Source: Opeltia flavorubescens (taxonomy: Eukaryota; Ascomycota; Lecanoromycetes; Teloschistales; Teloschistaceae). From it: a stretch of DNA of 64,000 nucleotides. The stretch is from the NCBI GenBank assembly GCA_000442125.1, contig KE546970.1:984667-1048666 (forward strand). The letters run 5' to 3'. Positions 46,428 through 58,383 of the stretch are shown here, piece by piece. Position numbers and translations under genes: made by a program. Within the stretch, counting starts at the first letter, position 1, and each line of letters begins with the position of its first letter. The notes under the pieces are model-generated. The model was not told the DNA's origin. It saw nothing but the letters and a program-made list of their open reading frames with translations, and made no database searches.

Positions 46428-47255
46428 ATGTCCACTTCCAATTCATCTTCCAGGCCTATCCTCCCCAAACTCGATATCCCTGAAACCGATATATCGATGT
46501 CCGACTCCGCTACTTCGTCTCCCGCTACCACGCCCAAACCCGCTGAAAATGCCGGCAATGTATCTCCCGTTACAGCCATTAACGTCTCTCCTATCACCGC
46601 CATCCTCACACACGTGCACTCCAACAGCAGTGGCACCAACCTCCCGCGCCTAGAGCGCCAAAACTCGATACCTCGATTTCGAGGTACACGGCTGTCAGAT
46701 TACGATACCGACGAATCTGATGCCGGTAGCGTGCAAGCGTGGAGAGCGGAGCCGCCGAGAAGGGGGGAGTTGGTGGAGGGGAGTGATGAACCGCTGGAGA
46801 GCGGTAACAGCAGCAGTACCAGCAGCAGCCACAGCAACTTGCGGGCGGTATTGCAGAGTGAACTCAGTAAAGCATGGCTCCTGAACCAGGCCGGTTTGCC
46901 CCGGACTGAGGCGGCGTTGTGGCAGAGACTTATCCCGAAAGGGCGTGGAAAGGGGTGGGTTGAGGATTGGGAGGTTACGACGAGGGGACGGATGGGTGTG
47001 AAGAGGGTAGAAGGGAGTTCGAGTGGGAGTGGAAGCCCGTTGAGGTTTGGGGTTAGTGTGGAGGAGCTGGGGCGTGAGACGGTGGGTGGGTATCGCAGGT
47101 CGAGGTTCCAGGAAGGGGATGTCGATGGGGAGAATGTCGTTGGAGAGGGGTGGACGCCGGATGAAAGGGTGAGCGACGAGAAGAGGGAAAGGGGTGGGAG
47201 GAAGAGAGATCTGGGGAAGAGAATGTGGAAGAAGCTTGCAGAGTGGAAGAAGTGA
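46428..47255 (+). CDS. Uncharacterised basic protein
   Basis: 275 aa, single exon as read. The N-terminal half is Ser/Thr/Pro-rich and disordered (SPATTPKPAENAGNVSPVT, then RLSDYDTDESDAGSVQAW). The C-terminal half has a probable helical core, RAVLQSELSKAWLLNQAGLP, followed by TEAALWQRLIPKGRGKGWVE and a very basic end (KRERGGRKRDLGKRMWKKLA). The stop codon lies inside a strong splice donor (GTGAGT). A GCTAAC...TTCCAG intron would replace the stop with ~28 further residues ending at 47385. No known domain recognised. Plus-strand sequence from 46900 is very G-rich. Confidence 0.65.
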   Translation: MSTSNSSSRPILPKLDIPETDISMSDSATSSPATTPKPAENAGNVSPVTAINVSPITAILTHVHSNSSGTNLPRLERQNSIPRFRGTRLSDYDTDESDAGSVQAWRAEPPRRGELVEGSDEPLESGNSSSTSSSHSNLRAVLQSELSKAWLLNQAGLPRTEAALWQRLIPKGRGKGWVEDWEVTTRGRMGVKRVEGSSSGSGSPLRFGVSVEELGRETVGGYRRSRFQEGDVDGENVVGEGWTPDERVSDEKRERGGRKRDLGKRMWKKLAEWKK

Positions 47256-47442
47256 GTGGGACGGGCGGTCCATGCTAACGTCTTCCATCCATTCCAGGAG
47301 TTTGGGATTGGTGTTAAAGTCATTTCATTGTTTGTGTTTTCGTATCCGAAGAGCCAACGCGGGCTGGAGCAATTTCGGCTTGTGATATCAGAAGACCTGC
47401 ATGCTTTGTTAGGTAACGCTATCATGGACGGATTCTTGGGTG

Positions 47443-49530
47443 TCATACTGCTCCACCAATGATGAATATTCGCTCTTCTTCTCGACGTGCCCACTGCACT
47501 ACTTTATTTGCATTTTGCGCAAGAGCATTCCTGTTCGCCTTCGGGCCAGCGACGCAGTACAATTCAAACAGCGGGGTGACCCAGGCGAGTGAGACAGAGT
47601 CCCTACTTATACAATGATGGACTTTGAGGTGCGCGTTCTTGGCGTGAACAACGGCGTGTAGATTATGATAGATAGACAGGAGCCTCGAAGCCATTGTTAG
47701 TCAACCATCACCATTCATAAGTGATTTAATCATGGCTTACTTGCGGCGAGCCAGGAGATTGGGGAAGTGCGGCTCAAAAGATGGCATCGTGAATTGAACG
47801 TTTGTTCGTGATTTATAGATGAAATGATGTAGAACTGTACCAGGGACGATGTCCGTAGCAGCAAATCGACCCCGTCGAACAGCATTTCTGATGACCTCCA
47901 TACCACCATTTCTCTCCAGCTCCTAGGAATCACATTAGAGTGATCTTGGGTGCCATCATAGGACCATACCTCTACGATCGCATCTCGCATACTCCGTAGA
48001 TCATAGAAGCTTTCCTTCCTAGCACTAATCAGTAGCACTGCAACTTCGTCGTGTCGTGAATCTCTGTTGAGCTCGTCCGACTCATCTTGCTCAGCATGAT
48101 CCATGAAACTTACGTACATGTACAAATAGCCATTCTTGTTGAATCCCGGTAAGCAGAGCGGGATCCAATTCTCGCCACCGCCGGCTTTGATACCTTCAGC
48201 TTCGAAGAGCATATTGAATATGAGCTGCAGATCACTTGGATGCAGTGAGTGCCGTCGTGGTCGGACAACACTCACGAGTCTACCCCCGGCAACGACGAGA
48301 CCGTATAGAAGACTTTCACACCGCTTCTGGAGCAAGGTGTTATTAATTACTTCTCGGTGAGACTTGCGGATCTTGAGACATTCCAACGCCGAGAAAAGAG
48401 TCGGAACGGAGCCTCGAGTAAAGCTATCTGCTAGCGCTGATAGCAATGGTTCAGTGCCTTGTAGTGGCCGTCTCAGATCAGTCGATGGTCGATTCGAAAA
48501 CAGATGTGTGAGGTTCGGCAGTGTCAGAGTGGAAAGGATCTGCATATACAAGGCCTCCAACTGGACCCTCAGCTGCGAGTCGCTCTCCCCAAGTTTACTG
48601 ATTGCAACAAGATACAGTGGTCCCTGGGACATGATGACAAACCTCGCACCACCGGCTGTGAATCCTTGAAGCTGATCTCGAGCGCTTTCATAGAAGGAGA
48701 TAATGGTTTGAACAATACCAATGTAGCCTGAGATCAAATTGTCATCGCCGTGGCGATTGTAGATCGGTTTTCCAGCCGAAGATAATATCAGGAAGTGTTT
48801 CCGTTTGGATTTCCACTGTCTCAAAAGCTCCTCTAGTCCAATTATCAGAATCATGTCCTCTTCAGATACATTCGAACAATGGGATACCTTCATTGTTTGT
48901 CCCTGAGTCAAGTACATCAAGTTCCTCAAATTCTTGATCAAAGTCTTGATATGTTTCCTTTTCTAGGGAAACATCAGGCTGCTCGAGGCCCGTCTCTTCC
49001 AGTTGTTCGCCAAGAAGGTTCCAGCCTGAAGTGTGTCCATTGTCCGTAACATCCCCTAGCAGACTTTCCACGTCTCCTCCAGTGCCTACTGTTGGTGCAT
49101 AACTCCTGATCCTAGCGGATTCATCACCGTCTTGAATCTTGAGACGCCTTATACTGCCCCATCCTACCCAGGGCTTGTTTGTTGGAGGAGTGAGTTGCTT
49201 GGGAATTGGATGGCTGTCTCCAGAATTGTCATGAGGAGTTTCAATATGGATGTCAGGTCTTGAGACGGAAGTGGTAGCAGTAGATTGTAAGCTCGGTCGA
49301 GCCAAGGACCATGGTACTAGACTAGATGGTTGTCTGTATGACTCTAGTCTGGTGGGTCTTGGTGGAAGTGGAGGTGGATGTTCTCCGCTAGAAGCATCCT
49401 CTTGCCTTGCTACTGCTGCTGGTGGAGTATGTGTGGGAGGAGATTCTGCCCGGGAACGTGGCTCCGCTTGGATTGAGTGCTCCGAATTGGCTTCTCCTGA
49501 TTCTGCAGCCGGCTCGACAGCATCGGACAT
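47443..49530 (-). CDS. MON1: Vacuolar fusion protein Mon1
   Basis: With Ccz1 it forms the exchange factor that activates Rab7/Ypt7 on late endosomes, autophagosomes and vacuoles. 642 aa from four exons (48888-49530, 47970-48832, 47741-47922, 47443-47683; introns 47-57 nt). The disordered N-terminus (~1-215) is followed by longin-type domains: [59 protein letters not shown], and [20 protein letters not shown]. The C-terminus spans the last splices with [40 protein letters not shown] and [20 protein letters not shown]. Domain order and length match the family. It shares a 237-nt divergent promoter with DOP1, another trafficking gene, so co-expression is plausible. Confidence 0.94.
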
Positions 49531-49767
49531 GCGCTCAGCGAAATAATGGCGGTTTCCTAGGCTGCTTATGGTGCTTCCAAACTATACTTCAATTACCAGG
49601 TTTTGAGTACGGGTTGACGGTAGGGTGGTGGGTTGGAGGGGTCTCCAAGCTTTCCACTTAACTTTAAGTGAATCCGCCTACAATCGCTATTCAACCGATG
49701 CTACAAACTCGAACGAAGCTAAAAGTCATTATACCATGCATCCACAGCTGAGACCAGATCAGGCAAG
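49531..49767. promoter_or_regulatory. Bidirectional promoter MON1 / DOP1 with a 7-bp inverted repeat
   Basis: 237 nt between two diverging starts. CACTTAA-CT-TTAAGTG (49655-49670) is a perfect inverted repeat with a 2-nt spacer, about 100 nt from each start. Such symmetry fits a homodimeric factor site; its identity is unknown. Confidence 0.5.
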
Positions 49768-52700
49768 ATGTCTCTTGAGTCGAGCCATCTTCAAAGGGCC
49801 GGGTCACCGGCCCTTTCAGGCAGATCGTCTCCGGTAACTCTCAGGAAAAAGCTCGAAGATGACGGTGAGAAGAATTTGATTCCCATATACATATCTTTTT
49901 AATGATGTGAAGGTTCTCTCAAGAATGACAAAGCAGCTCGCCGCTATGCTGCCGGCATTGATCGTGCCTTGACCTTATTCGACAATGCCCTTCAGGACTG
50001 GGCGGACTACCTTCCCTTCCTAGGACGGCTACTCAAGGTATACAAGTTCTCCCTGGCTTCTCGTCATCCTCAATGACTGATAAGTTTCTAGGCTCTTCAA
50101 GTCCATCCTCCTGGATTCTCTAATGTCCCGCACAAATCTCTCGTTGCTCAACGGCTCTCCCAGTGCTTGAACCCAGCGCTGCCCTCTGGAGTGCACCAGA
50201 AGGCCCTAGAGGTTTACACTTATATCTTCTCCTTGATTGGCGTGAGACTTCTCCACGCTGCCCACATACGGAACTTGCTAAAATGTTTGGGCGTGCAGAA
50301 GGACGGTCTTGGCCGAGATCTCCAGTACTATCTACCTGGACTATCACCGGTTCTTGCATTCGCCTCACTGTCCACGAAGCCATCGCTTCTTACCCTGTTT
50401 GACACCTTCATCGTTGCCCTCGACCCTGCTGCTCTCAGACCCGCTCTGAAGGCAATACTGCTGGCGTTGCTACCAGGGCTTGAGGAAGAGTCTAGTGAAG
50501 AATTTGAGCAGACGCACGACATCTTACAACGCTTAAGAAAGAATATCGCACAAAATCAAAGTGCTAATGGAGTACAAGACTCTTCTGGAGATCAGTTTTT
50601 CTGGCAGTGCCTGTTCTTAGCTACGATCACAAGTTCTAGCCGGCGGCAAGGGGCTTTGGCTTACTTGCAACGACATTTACCTCGATTAGGAAAACAAGTA
50701 GATACCCAAATACAAGCCAATGAAAGTTCTGGAGGGCAGAAATCTGCTGGGTTGTACGGATTCGAAGCCGTCACATCACCAGAACCAGGACTATTGGTTA
50801 GATGCTTCGCTGCTGGTCTTAGGGATCCTCAGATCCTGATCCAGAGAGGATTTCTTGACATGCTAGTTACACATCTGCCGCTTCATTCTGAGATATTCCA
50901 TTCGAAGGTCATTCCAGGGGACCTTATCAAGCTTACAAACGCCGCGGTATCCGTAGTTTCGCGTCGCGAGATGAGTCTCAACAGAAGATTATGGAACTGG
51001 TTTCTTGGATCGAAAGAGCCATCATCCGATCAAAATGATGCTGCTGTCCCTCTGAAATATGCTAATGGACATGGCAATCGAGGCCAGAATCGGCAAGTAG
51101 AGTATTTCCAGCAGAATGGTCTTAATCCTTTGATTCGGGGAATCACAGACATGTTGGAGACAGACGCTCTCACCAACGCAGAAAAGGCACGTCCTTTCCG
51201 AATCGCTTTGGCTTTGATGGATCGATGGGAAATTGGCTCCCTTGTGGTGCCGATCATATTCCTGCCTGCGCTGAGGAGTGTTTGGCGCTATCAAAAGGTT
51301 GCTCCTACCCCAGAAGAGTACAATGAAGTCCTACGCAGTGCGAGCGCTTTCTTTGATAGCGTCGAGAGTGGTCTTATTTGGAATGAGATTGGTGACAAGT
51401 TGCTCCAAGCTACAGATATGGAGGTGCTCGATTTCCAGACTTTTCATGAGAACCTCGAGCTTGCCTCATTTATAGTCACAAGTTTTGATCTACAAGAGGA
51501 GGAAATGGTGGTGAACCACGTACCACTTCTAGCATTATCTTTGTTCTTGAAGTTCAGTGTCTTGATTCACTCTCCGGACTGCGAGCGCGCACCAGTCCAA
51601 GGGGCCGCTGAGCGAACGTTGCAGCTTGTTATGAAACTGCTCGACGTCACCCATGAACGAGCTTTTGAGGATCGAGGCTCAAAGAAACCGAATTATCCAA
51701 GTCATATGGGTGATGCTCTGCAGACAGGAAATGAGGCTTTCCTTAGTAGCATGAGAGAGCATTACCAGGCCCGCCAAGGTGAATCTCAGGCAAAGGCCAG
51801 CGGTGTGGACAAAGTTTTCGTTGCAAAACTTTTCTTATCCAATATACTTCATCTGTTGGACCAGGAACTGCAATCTGAAAGACCATCAAGGTTTTTTGAA
51901 GGTGAGATTGCAATACTCGAGAGATTGCTCAGGAAGACTCGGACAAAACAATTCCGGGCTGTTACAGAGCTATTGTCCGGAATCAGGGAAGCGTCGCAAA
52001 AGCTGACTGCCCCGAAAACTGGCTTTACTGAACTAAGGGATATTTTACCTCTCATTTCACTACTCGAGACGATTCGCGTAGGTCTTCCAGATGCCATTTT
52101 CCTTGCCGACCAGCGTCTACGAATTATCCTGCCTAAATTGCTGACTGGACTGTGGCCCTTCCTGTCGCCGTCAAGACCCAAGAGCAACGTCGAAGCAGTC
52201 CGCTGCATATGGAAGATTCAATCTTTGTCCGTGGATAAGAAACTTCTCGAAAGTTGCATTTCAGCGCTCATGGTTAAAAATCCATCGGATCATGCTAATG
52301 GAGTCCTAGACATCGAGAATGCTCGACGTTTTGCAGTCTTATGGTCGCATAGCAACACCAAAATTGGATCCCAGGGTCGCCAATCAAGTCTGACTCCTCT
52401 GACACCTCTGACACCCAAGATTGGATCTCTACAAAAAAACACATCGGATCAGTATTTTCTTGAAAGGCCATTGTTTCTCTTGCTTGATACATTGGAGGAT
52501 CCCAAAACGGATCAATTCACATTCACAGTGGCCTGGTTGCAGTCGTCTGCGAATGTCCATATGTACGATAGTCCCCTCGTGTGACGCGTTCATAGCTAAT
52601 GTCAGTGACAGAATCCTCGATTTTCTACAGAAAAAACTACAAGAAACGCAAAGCCAACGCGGGACTGGATCACATTCCTCCAGACGGCACGTTCAAGTCA

Positions 52701-55678
52701 ATAACCATTCAATGGATGTCGGCAAGTGTTTATATTACCTGCAAACCACACTGAACATAATTGAGCGTTCCCCAAATGATATCTGGCCTGCTCTACTTAC
52801 TCTTCCAAACAATCTCGGTGAAGACAATCTAGCTGAAAGCAATGGAAATCACTCTTGTCTAAGAGACGATGAACACGATAAAAGAAAGGATACAGTAACC
52901 AACCACCAGCGGCTTATACAGATATGTCTGGCGTTCTTAGAGAAAGATTTTGAAGAAAGATCTGAAGGTCCGACAAGTACATCGCGCTTGCAGCAAGTGG
53001 CTGTCTCCGTTTTGGAGGAGGTGATCCTACGATCACCATCTCTCAACGACACTGAGACCGAACTTGAATCTCCAATCCTCTCTTCCCTTTCGTGGTCCAT
53101 TCAAAAACCCGACCATTCGCTTCAAGTTTCTCTGATGAGCTTAGTCTCCGTCTTGTTGAGAAGGCGCTTAGATGAGTCAAGACGTGGCTCAGAGAAAGAC
53201 CATCGTCGAATATTGTCCGGCGACCATATCAGCCAGAGAAGTACGTCAGGGGACAGACTTGAGAAACAGGAATCTTATGTTGTGCGAGCGGCGCCCCCTC
53301 GTATGTTACTCGATTGTCTTTTGGAAGGACTGGCATCTACCGGTAGCCAGCCAGTGATGAACCACTGGATTCNCTTTCTCGACATATGTCTACCGTTCTA
53401 CGTGACCAGTCTGTTTCAAATCCTGTTACCGCTAGTTGACTGTCTGATCAAAACCCTCTATGCGCTTTTTAGAGACTTGCAGTCTAGCTTCGAGCACTTG
53501 AACCTGCTAAAAACGGTTAACGAGGAGCCCGTCAATACGATTATTGAGCTGCTAAATGGCATCGAGCAGGTACTAGCCCGAGCCCATGATCACTTGACAG
53601 CAAACGGAACGACTCAGGGCAGTACCAAGTCACCAGAACAGGCCCAGGGATTCTTTGGGAACATGGTTTCCGGAGTTTTCCCTTTGGATGTGCACAAGTC
53701 ACGGTCTGCAGGGGCAAACAATCGACTTACGGTGCTTCTTTGCTTCAAGGATGCCGTCAAGCTCTGCCTTCAGATCTGGTCTTGGGGCAATAGCCCAGAA
53801 ACCTCGTGCCGCGATTCATCGCTGTCCAGCTCATTCAGTCACACATCTTTGCGCCTCAAGAACCGTTCGCGTCGTATTCTTGAACATATGTTTGCAGCAG
53901 AATCGCTGGAGTGCCTCGAGACGTTGATCTCCTCCTGGCATGGCCCACACACATTGCAGGTGTCCGAGATCCCATCCCCAACGATTCTAAACCTCCTACA
54001 CGTGCTTGATGGATCCAGACCTAGAAACACTATTCCAGCTATCTTCAATGCGCTCTACAGCCGAACAAATCCAGGTGCTTTAGATCCAGAGCGGAAGTCG
54101 ACCTTAACATCTGAGCTTTCAGACGTCGACATTGCTCGTTTCTTAGTCGAATACACCCGGTCATTGGAAGACGACACGATGGACGAGATATGGAGCGATT
54201 GCATGACATTTCTGAAAGATGTTTTGACGAATCCGCTACCACACAGACAGACATTACCCAAATTATTAGAGTTTACTGCGCTACTAGGCATCAAGGTTGA
54301 TAATACTAACTTTGGAGAGAATCGAAAGAGAAGGAGAGAACTTGCTGTAATCATCCACCCTCTTCGTCATTGCTATCCAACGGACTAACATGACTAGGAT
54401 CTTTTCCTTCGCCAAATGACTGCTACTTTTACTACCAAACCCCTCAGCTTCCTAAGCGAACCTTCTCAGCTGAAAACGCAGAAGCTTGTCGCTCAGCCCC
54501 ATCGTGTGTTCAGTACACAGAGCGAGGCGGCAAGCGATGACATTGTGGCCATTCTTGCTACTGTTATTCCGCATGCGTCAAAAGTTCTGGTGGACAGTGA
54601 TCGTATAACTACGGCTTCGAACATTGTGTCTGCTCAAGTGGTCGTTCCGACCTTCCGCTGGAAAACATTTCCTCGAAATATCACGGCCACCTTTCTTGAT
54701 TTATTACTATCGATGGCTCGAATTACGGAAGCTTCAAAAGTATGGAGGAGAGACGTCGCAGAAGCGTTCAACGATTCAAGATTCTTTTGCGAACATACCT
54801 ATGTGTTGGCGTCTTCGCAATGGCTCCCAATTCTTCGTGAATGGGCCAATTCGGATAAAGATCGTATGGATGACATCCTATCGCGCATGCCCTCTCCAAC
54901 TTCTGCCGGCATCATGTTCGGCGTGGGAGCCTCTTCCGCCCGTCTTGAAGCAGATCGTAAGATTCAATTAAACCTCAGAAGGGTGGCTGTGCTATTGTTG
55001 GCAGCTCCAAACGACAGCTTCGTGGTACATCTTGCAGCAATACAAGCAAAAATAACGGACCTCCTTACTGCTACAGCTGCTTCGTCTCCCTCTTCCGCTA
55101 CAAGAGCCGAAATCTACATCGTTCTCCGTACTCTCATGCTCAAAAACCTACCAATTCACTTGACGACATTATGGCCAGCTATTACGACGGAATTGCATGA
55201 AGCGTTATCGTCCCTGTATCCCGGTCGCAACCGCGATAAATACAACATGCATTGCGTTGTTCATGCGTGTAAATTACTCGATGTCTTGGTGATTGCTGCC
55301 CCAGACGACTTCCAAATCCGACAGTGGCTTTTCCTTACAGACACTATCGACGCTGTTTATCGTCCTCAAGATCTGGAAGCACGTGCTCTGGTCGATGACC
55401 TGATCGATGATCTTGATGATGCGAATGCAGGCACACTACAGAATGCAACTATCCCCACACCCAACGCTTCGCAAACTAGCCGTCGGAAGCCACTATTAAG
55501 CAGACAAGTACTACAAAGTATCCCAAAAGAAAACCTGCTAGATCTCGCAGTTCGTCCTTTCCTCCGTCAGCTGAGCATCAACGCATTCGAAGGAACATAC
55601 AGTATGGCAGCGTTTGATCGGCAAGCGGTTTATGAGGATCTTCTCTTTGATATTTTTGACGAAAAGCACTTGGTATGA
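49768..55678 (+). CDS. DOP1: Dopey-family protein Dop1
   Basis: Large scaffold protein of Golgi/endosome traffic (partner of Mon2 and Neo1 in yeast; Aspergillus DopA affects development). 1904 aa from five exons (49768-49864, 49913-50037, 50092-52562, 52606-54346, 54398-55678); all joins keep frame. The N-terminal Dopey domain shows RRYAAGIDRALTLFDNALQD, then WADYLPFLGRLLKALQVHP and VHQKALEVYTYIFSLIGVRL, then LLALLPGLEEESSEEFEQTH. A long helical repeat-like middle follows. The C-terminus has a Leu-rich region, KVLVDSDRITTASNIVSAQV, and LAVRPFLRQLSINAFEGTYS. The first exon contains a perfect 10-bp hairpin (49793-49816). Base 53373 is an undetermined 'n', leaving one unknown residue in exon 4. 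Confidence 0.94.
49793..49816 (+). repeat. Perfect 10-bp stem, 4-nt loop hairpin in DOP1 exon 1
   Basis: AAAGGGCCGG (49793-49802), loop GTCA, CCGGCCCTTT (49807-49816). The stem is GC-rich and begins 25 nt after the start codon. In mRNA it would be very stable and could slow early translation; that is inference. Confidence 0.85.
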
Positions 55679-56330
55679 AGCATTTCTGGAGTTACGGCTT
55701 GCAAAACACGTTCACGATCAAGGTTTGTTATGATACCCTTTTGCGAGTCCTGTTGAAGATCCAGGGTCTTTTCCTGCTATTTGTGTAATTATCGCCTGAT
55801 GGATTTGGTGAAGTTGATTTTAATGAAAGACTATCTTCTAGTAAGATAACTAATTCGGTCTGAACTCCAACAATTCCTCCTATAAGTCAAGAAATCGTCT
55901 ATACAGGAGAATCCATAGCTCCCATCATGGGATCATACTCGCCAAAGCATACAATTCCCTTATATATTTCCAAAAAACGCTCCGAGGGAAATGTGTTTCC
56001 ACGTGGCAAATTAGCTCTCTAAGTGCGCATTTTTTTTCTAATTTGCTCAACGCGTCCCAAATTCAGCATCAGTAAACACGGTTTGCTTTCAGGCTTGGCT
56101 CTTTACACTTCTCGGGTTTAGGTTGAGGTAGGGTATGTGGGCTTTCAGAGGACGCTCCTTCTTCTCGTAAGAATCCCAATTTTCACCCGTTAGGGTGTTC
56201 AACTTAAGGATCTCGGTCTGTAAATCTGTCGCTGCACTGTTGTTTACAAGATTATCCCATACCAACGTTAAGATGCAAGCGGGTATCCTGATAATTCTTA
56301 CATGCTACTGTTGAATTTGTTATATCGATC
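55679..56330. other. Intergenic region after DOP1
   Basis: 652 nt, AT-rich, with an A/T-run area at 55960-56040. It must contain the DOP1 3' end and the upstream region of the 56331 gene. Nothing else recognised. Confidence 0.45.
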
Positions 56331-56810
56331 ATGGACGGTTTTACATCCATTTACCAGCGGCTGTGTAACCTTCCGTGTTGTAGCCGCAGGAAAGAGGAAG
56401 AATCCAGCCATCATGAAAAAGCGGAGCAACAGAATGCACAAAAAAGGATAATGGAAAAGGAATATCCAGTATCCGACCCAGCCGAAGCACGACTCAAGTA
56501 CGAAATCAACATGTTGCTCTTGTACAGGCTGTACAACCACAAAAGGTTCCACAAATTGATCTCGGAAGACATGAACGAAAAGACTCGGCATTCACTCACA
56601 CGACTCATAGTCTTCAAGTGCACCCTACCAGGGCAATGGGAGAAACAGCGAGCATCGCGAGATCTCTTCCGGGTGGGGAAAGAGGATTATCTGACGGAGC
56701 TCGCAACATATTGGAGAAGTTTGCCGACCAAAGACGAGATGATGAGGTATAAGGATATTTGGGAACATGTGGCGCAACGCCCGCTAGCTTGGGAGGATCT
56801 GGTGGACTGA
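56331..56810 (+). CDS. Small protein of unknown function
   Basis: 159 aa, single exon. The start MDGFTSIYQRLCNLPCCSRR places a vicinal Cys pair beside basic residues, a possible palmitoylation site. The rest is charged and mostly helical: SDPAEARLKYEINMLLLYRL, then NEKTRHSLTRLIVFKCTLPG, ending KDIWEHVAQRPLAWEDLVD. No known domain recognised. Coding is supported by length, even codon use and lack of a competing frame, not by family likeness. Confidence 0.55.
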   Translation: MDGFTSIYQRLCNLPCCSRRKEEESSHHEKAEQQNAQKRIMEKEYPVSDPAEARLKYEINMLLLYRLYNHKRFHKLISEDMNEKTRHSLTRLIVFKCTLPGQWEKQRASRDLFRVGKEDYLTELATYWRSLPTKDEMMRYKDIWEHVAQRPLAWEDLVD

Positions 56811-57188
56811 AGATCTTGTAAAGAGCGGATCTTCACAGGTAGAAGCTAATATGTATGATTTCGCGAGGGGAAAACTTTAGGAAAGATATGGGCGGGCATA
56901 TTCTCGATATCTTGGTAACTGTGGACTTAAATTCTTCATGTAAGATTACAAGTCTGAGAAAGAAGGTGAAAGGAAAAGGGGCCAGAGGCGGCCTCTAAAG
57001 TGCTATAAATGGCTTAGCGTATTAGATGATTTGATTGGCTGCGTCTTTCTTTGTCAAGAAAAAACCTCAAACGGTCGAAGATACCTCCGTCTGCCGTTCA
57101 TTACAAGTCAGGTTCTTTACTCGAAGTAGCCACTGCCGTCATCACTTCCATACATCGAACATTCAGATTACAGCACAGTACCATCACT
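56811..57188. other. Intergenic region, upstream of the 57189 gene
   Basis: 378 nt between two plus-strand genes, AT-rich with purine-rich patches. No element recognised. Confidence 0.4.
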
Positions 57189-57956
57189 ATGCCCTCGAGG
57201 ATCCTCCCGTCGGCGCTGCGCGCTCTTCACCAAGCGACCATCAGGCCAATACAGCTTTCCCGAACTTTCAGAACATCATCACAACTCCTAGATACGCCCG
57301 CGGCAGCCGTGCCTATACGTAAACCTGTGGGCGCATTCAGAGGAGGGTGAGAACTGCCATTTGATTCCAGGACAGCATCCAGAGCTGACTGCCGCTGGTG
57401 TTCATACAGAATATACGGATTCTTCATGGGAACGACCCTGGCTACACTTGGCACCTACTTTTACGTTCTCGACGAATACAGAGTGTCTAACGAACTGTTG
57501 ACCGAGGACATTTATGTACGTGACATTTATGAACGACTTTGCATCTAGACTTTTTTTGCATTATCAAGCTAGAATTGCATCTGCTGCATTTCCTGCGTGC
57601 ATCAAATAGACAAAAGCTGGATATAGACGAAATGGTTAGACGACTAGACGGACCCTATGTATTTTAAACTATCCTTAACCGCATTGTGCGGGACGACGGC
57701 TCAGGACAGATCGGTATGGGGACGAGCATGGTCATATTTCAGATCTCGATGGGCTGCTTCCCGATTTGCAGAGGCCTTTTTCTTGGCCTGTCAATATAAT
57801 TCTATATCCTGCATTCCAGACTTTGTCATTCTTGAATCAACCACAGTTTACTAACTCATACGGTTCTTGCAGGCTTTGCAAGCAGCGGTGCAGCGGTTAC
57901 ACAGCTACATAGGCTCACTAGAAGAGAAAGTGGATGCAAACCAGAAAAAGATATAG
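57189..57956 (+). CDS. Small mitochondrial-type membrane protein
   Basis: 115 aa from three exons (57189-57346, 57410-57515, 57873-57956). The joins keep frame and give MPSRILPSALRALHQATIRP at the N-terminus, an Arg/Ser-rich, acid-free presequence ending near RTFRTSS. The splice then makes GIYGFFMGTTLATLGTYFYV, one transmembrane segment, followed by LDEYRVSNELLTEDIYALQA and a short coiled coil, AVQRLHSYIGSLEEKVD. Similar small single-span proteins occur in other fungi, but I cannot name the family with confidence. An inner mitochondrial membrane location is inferred. Intron 2 is 357 nt, far longer than the other resolved introns here. Confidence 0.75.
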
Positions 57957-58383
57957 TGCGGTCGACCAGCATTTCCTGCTCCAAAATTTCCATACCCTTG
58001 TAGCGGTAGCGAGGCGTAGGCGTTTGGATTGCTATGTTCAAAATGTAACATACTTGCGGCAGCTTGAATCTATCAAGTGTACATTCGAAGATCTTGCCTT
58101 GGAGTTCCCCTGGGCAGTGGATTGGCGCCTCTGCTATTTCTTGCCGACAGATGACAAGATAGCAAAACAGATCTCAGCTGGTCAACATGGGAGTACATAA
58201 GTCATGTGGTATGGACATTGATCGCAATGGCTTCACCTAAGACATCGTGTTCCATTCCTTAAGCTTATAATCTCACGAAGATTATTAATGGTACACGGGT
58301 GGACACAGCACCGTGGAATCTGCTTGTCACAGCTAAGGCCTTTCTACTCCTACTTGCCCATATTCATTCTGTCATCGGGTATC
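57957..58383. other. Convergent 3' region
   Basis: 427 nt between the stops of the 57189 gene and the acylphosphatase gene. The open frame 57934-58200 overlaps the end of the former and has no independent support. Confidence 0.45.

Noticed and set aside
57934-58200. 88-codon plus-strand frame after the mitochondrial-type gene
   Set aside because: Overlaps the last exon of that gene in another frame and has no independent support.
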